Assembly: GCA_026392555.1 (NCBI GenBank)
Contig: JAPLBW010000042.1
Span: 1 to 13,871, forward strand
Source of the DNA: Actinomycetota bacterium
GTDB lineage: Bacteria; Actinomycetota; Actinomycetes; UBA12327
DNA length: 13,871 nucleotides
Direction of reading: 5' to 3'
Shown here: in pieces, positions 1 through 7,207 of the stretch
Position numbering within the stretch: the stretch's first letter is position 1
Layout of the letters: each line of letters begins with the position of its first letter
Notes under the pieces: model-generated
Seen by the model: the letters and a program-made list of their open reading frames with translations, nothing else
Told to the model about the DNA's origin: nothing
Database searches by the model: none
Translations under genes and position numbers: made by a program

Positions 1-1
1 A

Positions 2-1150
2 AACACCGCTCTTTCCTATGGTTTGATCGCAGCTGGCCAGCTCTCGGGATTGCCGGTTTACCTTGGCGCCTACCCGATCACGCCAGCCAGCGACATCTTG
101 CACGAACTGAGCAAGCACAAGCAGTTCGGTGTAGTGACGTTCCAAGCCGAAGACGAGATCGCCGGTATCGGAGCCGCTCTTGGAGCATCATTTGGCGGGG
201 CGCTGGCCATCACCACAACCTCTGGTCCTGGCATTGCGTTGAAGTCAGAAACCATAGGACTTGCTGTGTCGATGGAACTGCCGCTCGTCGTCATTGACAT
301 TCAACGCGGTGGACCATCCACCGGGTTGCCCACCAAGACCGAACAGTCTGACTTGCTCCAAGCAATGTTTGGCCGAAATGGTGAAGCACCTGTTCCTGTT
401 GTTGCACCACGTAGCCCCGTCGACTGCTTTGATGCAGCCATTGAGGCCTGCCGCATCGCCACGAAGTACCGCACGCCGGTGTTCTTGCTGTCCGATGGTT
501 ACTTGGCCAACGGTTCCGAGCCGTGGTCGCTTCCCAACGTCGAAGACCTGCCTGATTTGCACGTGGACTTTGCTACCGGGCCTAATCACACGTTGGCCGA
601 TGGCACAGAGGTTTTCTGGCCGTTCAAGCGCGATCCTGAGACCTTGGCGCGCCCCTGGGCCATCCCTGGCACCGCCGGGCTCGAACACCGCATCGGCGGC
701 ATCGAAAAGGCCGACGGCAGTGGAAACATCTCGTACGATCCGGCCAACCACGACTTCATGGTGCGCACTCGACAGGCCAAGGTTGATGGCATCGCCAACG
801 ACATTGATCCGCTCGAAGTCGATGACCCCACCGGAGACGCAGACGTGTTGGTCTTGGGCTGGGGCTCGACCTACGGCCCCATCGGTGCCGGCTGCCGCCG
901 AGTTCGTGAAGCAGGTCTGAAGGTGGCGCAAGCTCACTTCCGCCACGTCAATCCTTTCCCGGCTAACACCGAGGAAGTGTTGAAGCGTTACAAGAAGGTC
1001 TTGATCCCAGAAATGAACCTTGGACAGCTCGTCATGCTGGTCCGCTCGAAGTACCTCGTTGATGCCATTTCCTACAACCAAGTGCGCGGGTTGCCCTTCA
1101 AGGCTGAAGAGCTCGCCGGCGTTATTGAGGACGTGATTAAGAGTGTCTGA
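2..1150 (+). CDS. korA: 2-oxoglutarate:ferredoxin oxidoreductase, alpha subunit (5' part missing)
   Basis: KorA, with KorB, converts 2-oxoglutarate plus CoA to succinyl-CoA and CO2 and reduces ferredoxin in the cytoplasm. The reading frame is open to the left edge, so 382 C-terminal residues are visible. Actinobacterial KorA is usually a gamma-alpha fusion of about 600 residues, and the missing part would be the gamma domain plus the linker. Seen in the fragment: the YPITP motif of the pyrimidine-binding domain at residues 24-28, the QAEDE stretch at 48-52 with the conserved acidic residues, TSGPG at 73-77, and the family block from RGGPSTG to EQSD at 102-117. The C-terminal part (about 270-375) is the Rossmann-like domain found after the pyrimidine domain. 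A TTG at 23 is not the start, because conserved sequence continues upstream of it. The stop overlaps the korB start by 8 bases, so the two are co-translated. Family assignment is firm; substrate preference for 2-oxoglutarate is inferred from similarity and the paired KorB. Confidence 0.95.
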   Translation, partial: NTALSYGLIAAGQLSGLPVYLGAYPITPASDILHELSKHKQFGVVTFQAEDEIAGIGAALGASFGGALAITTTSGPGIALKSETIGLAVSMELPLVVIDIQRGGPSTGLPTKTEQSDLLQAMFGRNGEAPVPVVAPRSPVDCFDAAIEACRIATKYRTPVFLLSDGYLANGSEPWSLPNVEDLPDLHVDFATGPNHTLADGTEVFWPFKRDPETLARPWAIPGTAGLEHRIGGIEKADGSGNISYDPANHDFMVRTRQAKVDGIANDIDPLEVDDPTGDADVLVLGWGSTYGPIGAGCRRVREAGLKVAQAHFRHVNPFPANTEEVLKRYKKVLIPEMNLGQLVMLVRSKYLVDAISYNQVRGLPFKAEELAGVIEDVIKSV

Positions 1151-2198
1151 AACTAGTCAATTCCCGTCATTGGCATTGGTGCCTAGCACCGACGAACCCC
1201 AAAATGCCAAGGAATTCAAGTCAGACCAAGAAGTGCGTTGGTGTCCCGGTTGTGGTGACTACGCAATTTTGGCTGCAGTGCAAGGCTTTATGCCCGAACT
1301 CGGCTTGAAGCGCGAAAACATCGTTTGGGTTTCGGGCATTGGTTGCTCATCGCGCTTCCCGTACTACATGAACACCTTTGGGCTCCACACCATCCATGGT
1401 CGCGCACCGGCTATCGCCACGGGACTGTCCACCAGTCGCGCCGACTTGTCGGTCTGGGTCGTGACCGGTGACGGTGACGCACTGTCGATCGGTGGCAACC
1501 ACTTGATCCATGCCATGCGCCGCAATGTGAACCTGAAGATCTTGTTGTTCAACAACCGCATCTACGGTTTGACCAAGGGTCAGTACTCCCCCACTTCCGA
1601 GCAGGGCAAAGTCACCAAGTCCACGCCGATGGGTTCGTTGGACTACCCCTTCAATCCGGTCTCGTTGGCCTTAGGTGCTGAAGCAACCTTTGTGGCGCGC
1701 ACCATGGACTCCGACCGCCAGCACCTCACCTCGGTCCTGCGCGCGGCTGCTGAACATGACGGCACCGCTTTGGTCGAGATTTACCAGAACTGCCCGATTT
1801 TCAACGACGGCGCCTTCGACGCACTCAAGGACGGCGACGAGAAGGAACAACACATCATCCGCCTCGAACACGGTGAGCCCATTACCTTTGGTCGCGAGCG
1901 GGAAAATGGTGTGATTCGGGCAGCAGATGGCTCAATCCAGGTGGCATCTGTTGCCGAGGTTGGCCTAGACAACATCCTGGTCCACGACGCACATGCGGCT
2001 GACCCAAGCTTGGCTTTCGCCTTGTCCCGCCTGTCAAACCCGGACAACTTGGATCAAACTCCGATGGGAATCTTCCGCTCCATCGAGCGTCCTACCTATG
2101 ACACGCTTTTGCGTGACCAGGTAGCCAAGTCGAAGGCATCAGGCAAGGCGGATTTGGCTGCACTCATCGCCGGAAACGACACCTGGACGATCAACTGA
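1143..2198 (+). CDS. korB: 2-oxoglutarate:ferredoxin oxidoreductase, beta subunit
   Basis: KorB carries the thiamine diphosphate and the single [4Fe-4S] cluster through which electrons leave to ferredoxin. The 351-residue protein shows the TPP motif starting GDGDALSIGG at residue 109 and closing with NNRIYG at 137-142. Four cysteines, C34 and C37 (WCPGC), C68 (GIGC) and C217 (NCPIF), have the spacing expected of the cluster ligands in two-subunit 2-oxoacid:ferredoxin oxidoreductases. The start is a GTG inside the end of korA, with a GAGG 12 bases upstream (1127-1130) as a modest ribosome binding site; the overlap suggests coupling to korA. The N-terminal 30 residues before the conserved core are poorly conserved in type, as usual for this group. 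Two-subunit Kor is the oxygen-tolerant alternative to 2-oxoglutarate dehydrogenase in many actinobacteria. The gene ends in TGA, which overlaps the proposed start of the next gene. Confidence 0.96.
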   Translation: MSETSQFPSLALVPSTDEPQNAKEFKSDQEVRWCPGCGDYAILAAVQGFMPELGLKRENIVWVSGIGCSSRFPYYMNTFGLHTIHGRAPAIATGLSTSRADLSVWVVTGDGDALSIGGNHLIHAMRRNVNLKILLFNNRIYGLTKGQYSPTSEQGKVTKSTPMGSLDYPFNPVSLALGAEATFVARTMDSDRQHLTSVLRAAAEHDGTALVEIYQNCPIFNDGAFDALKDGDEKEQHIIRLEHGEPITFGRERENGVIRAADGSIQVASVAEVGLDNILVHDAHAADPSLAFALSRLSNPDNLDQTPMGIFRSIERPTYDTLLRDQVAKSKASGKADLAALIAGNDTWTIN

Positions 2199-3088
2199 AC
2201 TCATACCGCAAGGGCGTAATTGCTGCCTTAGTTGCTTACGCGCTGTGGGGTTTTTTTCCGTTGTACTTTGCCCTGCTCAAGGGTGTCAATGTTTATGAAA
2301 TCTCAGCGAGCCGAATCGTGTGGTCGCTGATTCTGGTAGTGATCGTCTTGACGATCCTGCGTCAGTGGCCAGCATTTAAGGCCACCCTGACCACTCGCAC
2401 CGCTGTGATTGCCTGTGCGCTCGGCGGCTCAATCTTGGCCATCAACTGGACTGTTTACGCCTACGCCGTATCCAACCAAGCGGTCATCGAAGGTGCACTG
2501 GGCTACTACATCAACCCGCTGGTCACAGTCTTCCTAGCCGTCGTGCTGTTACGCGAACGGCTTAGCCCCTTGCAGTGGGTTGCGCTCGCCGTAGCTGGAC
2601 TGGCCGTGGTGATCTTGACCGTCGGATACGGGCGCATTCCATGGATTGCCCTGGTGCTGGGTGTGACCTTTGCCTTCTATGGGCTGACCAAGAAGCTCGG
2701 AAAGGCCCCACCCCTCGAAGCGGTGGGGATCGAGACCGGAGTCATGTTCATTCCCGCGCTGATCATGCTGGGCGTACTAGCCCAACGTCAGCAACTCACC
2801 ACCACCCAACAAGGTCTGGGCACATCCTTGTTACTGATGGGCCTCGGCATTTTGACGGTGATTCCACTCTTGCTCTTCGGCTATGCAACACCCAAGGTGC
2901 CACTGTCGCTCATGGGACTCATGCAATACACCAACCCGACTATCCAATTCATCCTTGGTTTGGTCGTCTTTCATGAAGCCCTGTCACCCACACGCTTAGT
3001 CGGATTCGCTCTGGTGTGGATAGCCCTAACCATTCTTGCCGTTGATGGCCTAAGGCTAGCTCGACGCGTTCGCGCTGATACGAACTAG
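2195..3088 (+). CDS. rarD: RarD-type EamA (drug/metabolite) transporter, proposed CTG start
   Basis: This is an inner-membrane protein of the EamA/DMT superfamily, RarD subgroup, with two five-helix repeats (about ten membrane segments); the substrate is not known. The subgroup is recognised from the N-terminal block LWGFFPLYF, the AxRIVWS-like segment after the first helix, INWTVYAYAV near the third helix, and the C-terminal LMQYTNPTIQF region. The first canonical start in this frame is TTG at 2261, but translation from there would delete the first helix. The frame is open back to a stop at 2114-2116 and holds no ATG, GTG or TTG before 2261. A CTG at 2195, overlapping the korB TGA as CTGA, gives 297 residues beginning NSYRKGVIAALVAY, which matches the usual family length of about 295-300. 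A weak GGA lies 7 bases upstream. Family call is strong; the start codon is an inference. The gene is probably the last of the kor transcript. Confidence 0.85.
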   Translation: MNSYRKGVIAALVAYALWGFFPLYFALLKGVNVYEISASRIVWSLILVVIVLTILRQWPAFKATLTTRTAVIACALGGSILAINWTVYAYAVSNQAVIEGALGYYINPLVTVFLAVVLLRERLSPLQWVALAVAGLAVVILTVGYGRIPWIALVLGVTFAFYGLTKKLGKAPPLEAVGIETGVMFIPALIMLGVLAQRQQLTTTQQGLGTSLLLMGLGILTVIPLLLFGYATPKVPLSLMGLMQYTNPTIQFILGLVVFHEALSPTRLVGFALVWIALTILAVDGLRLARRVRADTN

Positions 3089-4095
3089 ACCGACCGGCTA
3101 ACCACCACATCGGTCAACGCCGCCAGCGCCTCTTTGGCAGCACCATCTGGCAAGGGAACGAGCAGTTCGCGGGCGGAAGCGGCACAGCGGCTGAGCTCAG
3201 CGCGGGCCAGGTTCATGCCCTCGTGCCGACGCAGCATCACCAACGCTTGTTCCACGCGTTGATCAACTTCGGCCGCCGAAACCTGTGCTAAATCCGGACC
3301 GATCAACCGGCCGATTTCACGAGCATCCGCATCATCGACGGCTAAGGCTTGCAGTACGGGCAATGTCAGAACACCTTCGCGCAGGTCCGTGCCCGGAGTC
3401 TTCCCTGATTCGCTGGATTCGCTGGACACATCCAAAACATCGTCGCTGAGTTGAAAGGCAATTCCGATAGAGGCACCAAAGGCGCGCATGGTTTCTTGGA
3501 TCGGGACAGGAGCGCCACTAAACATGGCGCCAAACAGTCCACTCGTCGCGATGAGCGAACCGGTCTTCTCCCCAACGACTTCTAAGTAATGGTGGATCGG
3601 GTCTTCGCCCTCGCGCGGGCCCATCGTCTCTCGAATCTGGCCGCTGACGAGTTCCTCAAAGGTCAGAGCTTGAATGCGTACCGCCTCTGGCCCTAGATCA
3701 GCCAAGATTTGTGAAGCCCGCGCGAACAAGAAATCCCCCGTAAGGATCGCCACGCTGTTATCCCAACGACTGTTGGCTGAGGCTGCACCTCGACGCAACG
3801 GTGCCTCGTCCATCACGTCGTCGTGATAGAGAGTCGCTAGGTGCGTTATCTCCACTACCGCTGCCGCATCAATGACTTCAGCGCGATCAGGGTCTCCGAA
3901 TTGCGCACCCAAGAGCGTCAGGAGCGGTCGAAAGCGCTTACCGCCGGCCTCGACCAAGTAGCTCGCTGCTTCGGCGACAAAGGAATCCTGGCTCTTGACC
4001 GCCTCGCGCAGTCGTACTTCCACCTGGTCCAGCCCACTGCGCAGGTCCGCCTCTAGCGCACCGTCGAGGGATTCCAGACCAAAGGGGGTGGTCAT
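3085..4095 (-). CDS. Long-chain trans-polyprenyl diphosphate synthetase (menaquinone tail)
   Basis: A 336-residue class I isoprenyl diphosphate synthase that extends allylic diphosphates with isopentenyl diphosphate in the cytoplasm. Both aspartate-rich motifs are intact: DDVMD at residues 92-96, followed by RR at 101-102, and DDVLD at 218-222 in the FQLSDD context. GGKRFRP at 51-57 supplies the isopentenyl diphosphate-binding basic residues. The fifth residue before the first motif is Ala87, small rather than aromatic, which in this family goes with products longer than C15-C20. Of two possible starts the ATG at 4095 is chosen, because AGGGG at 4103-4107 lies 7 bases upstream and the frame upstream of it only reads nuoN in another frame. 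It starts 10 bases after the nuoN stop, so it is very likely the last gene of the nuo operon and makes the side chain of the menaquinone used by Nuo (ispB/grcC-like). Product length cannot be fixed from sequence. A 9-base tandem duplication (3407-3424) encodes the SSE repeat after the second motif. Confidence 0.9.
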   Translation of the reverse strand: MTTPFGLESLDGALEADLRSGLDQVEVRLREAVKSQDSFVAEAASYLVEAGGKRFRPLLTLLGAQFGDPDRAEVIDAAAVVEITHLATLYHDDVMDEAPLRRGAASANSRWDNSVAILTGDFLFARASQILADLGPEAVRIQALTFEELVSGQIRETMGPREGEDPIHHYLEVVGEKTGSLIATSGLFGAMFSGAPVPIQETMRAFGASIGIAFQLSDDVLDVSSESSESGKTPGTDLREGVLTLPVLQALAVDDADAREIGRLIGPDLAQVSAAEVDQRVEQALVMLRRHEGMNLARAELSRCAASARELLVPLPDGAAKEALAALTDVVVSRSV

Positions 4096-4102
4096 CGACT
4101 CG

Positions 4103-4107
4103 CCCCT
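4103..4107 (-). promoter_or_regulatory. Ribosome binding site of the polyprenyl synthetase gene
   Basis: AGGGG on the minus strand, 7 bases before the ATG at 4095 and sharing two bases with the nuoN stop codon (TAGGGG). It decides in favour of the ATG at 4095 over the in-frame ATG at 4164, which lies deep inside nuoN. Confidence 0.7.
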
Positions 4108-5665
4108 ACCGGATAAACAAAGACGCTCGATCAGCGACTTCGAGTCCGATTTGAGGAAGTACACCCAAGACGATCGTCACGCCAGCACACACGGCGAGTG
4201 AGATCGCTGTAGCCAGCGAGGGGATCGCCACGGTGGTGTTGTCGTCTTGCGGGTCGGTAAAGAACATCAAGACGATGATGCGAACGTAGAAGAATCCCGC
4301 AATCGCACTGGCAATGACACCGACGATTACTAGCCAACTCGCGCCCGAGGCCGCCGCGGCAGAGAACACCGCGAACTTAGCGGGGAATCCTGCGGTTAAC
4401 GGAATACCAGCCATGGACAAAAGGAACAGGGAGAACAAGGCTGCTACTCCAGGGGAGCGCTTACCCAATCCGGCCCAGGCAGACAAGTCAGAGGCTTCGC
4501 CCGCACCATCGCGAACTAAGGTGACAATCCCAAATGCACCGATGGTGGCAAAGCCATACGCCACCAAGTAGAACAAGATGGCACTAACACCCTTTTGCGA
4601 CAGCGCAACCACACCAGTGAGCAAGAAGCCTGCATGTGCAATGGAGGAATACGCCAACATGCGCTTCATCTCACGCTGAGTCAGCGCAAAGATCACGCCA
4701 ACCAACATCGTCACAGCTGAAATCACCGAGATCAACGGCAGCCACTGTTCGCGAACCGGACCAAAGGCAACGTAGAAGATGCGTACCAGCGCGCCGAAGG
4801 CGGCAACCTTGGTGGTGGCTGCCATGAAAGCGGTGATCACGGTGGGGGCACCCTGATAGACGTCTGGGGTCCATTCGTGGAACGGCGCTGCGCCGATCTT
4901 GAACAGCAGACCCACTGAGATTAGGCCGATGCCTACCAGAAGCAGTCCTTCAGATGCGGACTGACTCGAGGTCGCAGCAGCAATCTCGCTAAAGCGCAAC
5001 GAGTTGGCGTAGCCATAGATCATGGCTGAACCGAACAGGAAGAAAGCCGAGGAGTACGCCCCCAACAAGAAGTACTTCAATGCTGCTTCTTGCGACAGGA
5101 GGCGACGGCGACGGGCCATGCCAGCCAACAGGTATAGCGGGAGAGACAAGACTTCCAAGGCCACAAACATCATCAGCAAGTCATTGGCTGCCGGGAAAAG
5201 CAACATGCCACTGACCGAGAACAGTGCCAAGGGGTATACCTCGGTTTGCTGCACCAACTTTTCGGTCAGCGATTGTTCTTCAGCACTACCTGGAACAGCG
5301 GAAACGCGAGGCGCAAAAGCATCGCGACCTGGGTCGATCTTGCGGTCAGTAAAGAGCAAGAAAGCGACAAAGGACAAGACCAGGATCAGGCCTTGCAGGA
5401 ATCGCGCTGGGCCGTCCCAGGCAATCGCTCCCTCAGCGATGACGCCATCGGTGTTGCCAGCAAAGAAGAGCGCGGCCAAGGCAATCAGCAGTCCACCAAA
5501 GGTGACCACCAGTTGTGCGCGGAACCGAGCAGTCCGGGGCAAGAAGGCCTCAACCAAGACACCGAGCAGTGCGGCGGCCAGCACGATCAGGACTGGAGCA
5601 AGGTTTTGGTACTCAAGCTGCGGGACCGGGAACAGTCCCTGCGTTGCTGCGGGCAGACCCATCAT
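4106..5665 (-). CDS. nuoN: NADH-quinone oxidoreductase subunit N
   Basis: NuoN is one of the three antiporter-like, proton-pumping membrane subunits of complex I, sitting next to NuoK. The 519-residue protein has about 14 membrane helices and the proton-pathway residues of the family: Glu171 in the ALEVLSLP helix, Lys256 in LLFKIGAAPFH, Lys286 in the broken helix ending TTKVAAF, and Lys430 in AGFPAKF. His263 and His344 (IAHAG) are also in place. A hydrophilic stretch at about 106-140 (TDRKIDPGRD onward) lies between early helices and makes the protein longer than E. coli NuoN, as seen in other actinobacteria. The ATG at 5665 overlaps the nuoM TGA as ATGA and has a good AAGGAG at 5674-5679, 8 bases upstream. 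A second ATG follows immediately. All key residues are present, so the subunit looks functional. Confidence 0.97.
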   Translation of the reverse strand: MMGLPAATQGLFPVPQLEYQNLAPVLIVLAAALLGVLVEAFLPRTARFRAQLVVTFGGLLIALAALFFAGNTDGVIAEGAIAWDGPARFLQGLILVLSFVAFLLFTDRKIDPGRDAFAPRVSAVPGSAEEQSLTEKLVQQTEVYPLALFSVSGMLLFPAANDLLMMFVALEVLSLPLYLLAGMARRRRLLSQEAALKYFLLGAYSSAFFLFGSAMIYGYANSLRFSEIAAATSSQSASEGLLLVGIGLISVGLLFKIGAAPFHEWTPDVYQGAPTVITAFMAATTKVAAFGALVRIFYVAFGPVREQWLPLISVISAVTMLVGVIFALTQREMKRMLAYSSIAHAGFLLTGVVALSQKGVSAILFYLVAYGFATIGAFGIVTLVRDGAGEASDLSAWAGLGKRSPGVAALFSLFLLSMAGIPLTAGFPAKFAVFSAAAASGASWLVIVGVIASAIAGFFYVRIIVLMFFTDPQDDNTTVAIPSLATAISLAVCAGVTIVLGVLPQIGLEVADRASLFIR

Positions 5666-7206
5666 GGCGTGGTCTCCTTAGTCGATGCAGCAGGCTTGAG
5701 CGCTGTTGGTTCTGGGTTAACTGCGCCGATTCGGTCAAGAGTTGATTGCACCGCAGGCTCGATGACGCGCGTGACTGCTTGGGGGTACACGCCCAGGGCG
5801 ATCATGACAGCGACGATGGGAACAAAGACCCAGACTTCGCGACCGCGCAGATCGCCAAACTTCTCGGTCACCACACCACGAGGTTCACCCGTAGCCACCC
5901 GCTGGTACAGCCACAAGATGTAGACCGCCGACAGCACGATCGCGACAGTGGCGATGATGGCCAGCACGGGATAGCGCAGGAATGAACCCACCAGGACCAA
6001 GAACTCGCCAGGGAAGCTCGCCATACCTGGCAAAGCCAACCCAGAAAGACCTGCGATCAGGACAAAGCCAGCCAGCAGCGGAGCGACCTTGAACACGCCG
6101 CCGTAGTCCGCGATGTTGCGCGACTTGCCGCGAGCCATCATCACGCCAGCGATGAGGAACAGCGCCGCAGTGCTGAATCCGTGCGCCACCATGTAGAACA
6201 CCGAACCGGTTTGGCCTTGGGTGGTGAAAGCAAAGATTCCGATGATGATGAAACCAAAGTGCGAAACAGATGTGTACGAGATCAAGCGCATGATGTCGGT
6301 TTGACCAATTGCCACCAGCGCTCCATAAACGATGGAGACGACCGCCAGGATGCAAATGGTGAAAGCGAAGGTGCGCGAAGCATCCGGGAACAACTGCAGG
6401 CAGTAACGGATCATGCCGAAGGTGCCGACCTTGTCCATTAAGGCGACCAATAGCACGGCAGTGCCAGGCGTCGCCTCAGAAGCAGCGTCGGGCAACCAGG
6501 TGTGCAGTGGCCATAGAGGTGCCTTGATGGCAAAGGCCAAGAAGAATCCCAGGAATAGCCAGTTTTGCAATCCGGTGTTGATCTGCAGCGAGCTCAACGT
6601 TTGGAAGTCGAAGGTTCCGTTGCCCAAGAGGGTTTGGCTCGCCACGTACAACCCGATGAGGGCCGCGAGCATGATCAATCCACCGAAAAGGCTGTAGAGC
6701 AGGAACTTCATCGCGGCGTAGGAACGTTGGGCCCCACCAAAGCGACCGATCAACAGATACGCGGGGATCAGCATCGCCTCGAAGAGCAGGTAGAACAAGA
6801 ACACATCTAGCGCCGAAAAGACCCAAATGATCATGGACTGCAAAACGAGCATGAGTCCGAAGTAACTCTTGATCGATCCAGGTGGCTCAACATCGCGCCA
6901 CGAAGCGATCAGGACAACAGGCACCAAACACGCTGCCAGGGCGACAAGAACTAATCCGATTCCGTCCACGCCCAGCGTGAAGCTCACGCCAAAGGCGGGG
7001 ATCCAGCTATAGGTGGTGACGAATTGGAACTTGTCGGGTCCACCGATCTGGAATTGGGTGGCCATCGCAATGACTACGGCCAACGTGACCAGGGATGTTC
7101 CAAGAGCAATCCCGCGAACCCACGACTTACGTGGGACAACGGCAATCAGCGCGGTTCCCACCAGCGGAACCAATCCAGCAATGAGCAACCAAGGAACGTT
7201 TTTCAT
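5662..7206 (-). CDS. nuoM: NADH-quinone oxidoreductase subunit M
   Basis: NuoM is the middle antiporter-like proton-pumping subunit of complex I. From the ATG at 7206 it has 514 residues and about 14 membrane helices. The conserved charged residues are seen: Glu143 in FYLLFEAMLIP, Lys228 in AFAIKAPLWPLHTWLP (with His235), Lys259 in the discontinuous helix LMDKVGTFG, and Glu401 in SFPGEF, the glutamate that replaces lysine in NuoM proteins. A possible TTG five codons upstream (7221) lies inside nuoL and has no better ribosome binding site, so the ATG is preferred. The nuoL stop and this start are one base apart (TGACATG), and only a weak GTGGG precedes it, which points to re-initiation by ribosomes finishing nuoL. 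The C-terminal 35 residues are hydrophilic. The gene ends in the ATGA shared with nuoN. Confidence 0.97.
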   Translation of the reverse strand: MKNVPWLLIAGLVPLVGTALIAVVPRKSWVRGIALGTSLVTLAVVIAMATQFQIGGPDKFQFVTTYSWIPAFGVSFTLGVDGIGLVLVALAACLVPVVLIASWRDVEPPGSIKSYFGLMLVLQSMIIWVFSALDVFLFYLLFEAMLIPAYLLIGRFGGAQRSYAAMKFLLYSLFGGLIMLAALIGLYVASQTLLGNGTFDFQTLSSLQINTGLQNWLFLGFFLAFAIKAPLWPLHTWLPDAASEATPGTAVLLVALMDKVGTFGMIRYCLQLFPDASRTFAFTICILAVVSIVYGALVAIGQTDIMRLISYTSVSHFGFIIIGIFAFTTQGQTGSVFYMVAHGFSTAALFLIAGVMMARGKSRNIADYGGVFKVAPLLAGFVLIAGLSGLALPGMASFPGEFLVLVGSFLRYPVLAIIATVAIVLSAVYILWLYQRVATGEPRGVVTEKFGDLRGREVWVFVPIVAVMIALGVYPQAVTRVIEPAVQSTLDRIGAVNPEPTALKPAASTKETTP

Positions 7207-7207
7207 G

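Noticed and set aside
245..1081. 278-codon open frame on the minus strand opposite korA
   Set aside because: It has no recognisable family features and lies entirely opposite a well-conserved gene; long antisense frames are expected at this base composition.
2247..2257. G4T7 run in the rarD N-terminal region as a frameshift or slippage site
   Set aside because: The frame on both sides of the run matches the conserved RarD helix (W-G-F-F-P), so no shift is needed. The homopolymer is only worth checking against reads.
3088..3115. Inverted repeat GACCGA / TCGGTC with a 16-base loop at the convergent junction, as a possible terminator
   Set aside because: The stem is only 6 bp with a long loop, lies within the 3' end of the polyprenyl synthetase gene, and has no T run on either strand.
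3407..3424. 9-base tandem duplication GATTCGCTG in the polyprenyl synthetase gene
   Set aside because: It encodes the SSESSES stretch after the second aspartate motif, where related enzymes have a Ser/Glu-rich segment of similar length, so it is not a disruptive insertion.
5022..5923. Two plus-strand open frames of 219 and 225 codons opposite nuoN and nuoM
   Set aside because: Their translations are low-complexity (rich in Arg, Ser, Lys, Gln), with no domain and no ribosome binding site. The opposite strand encodes intact NuoN and NuoM.
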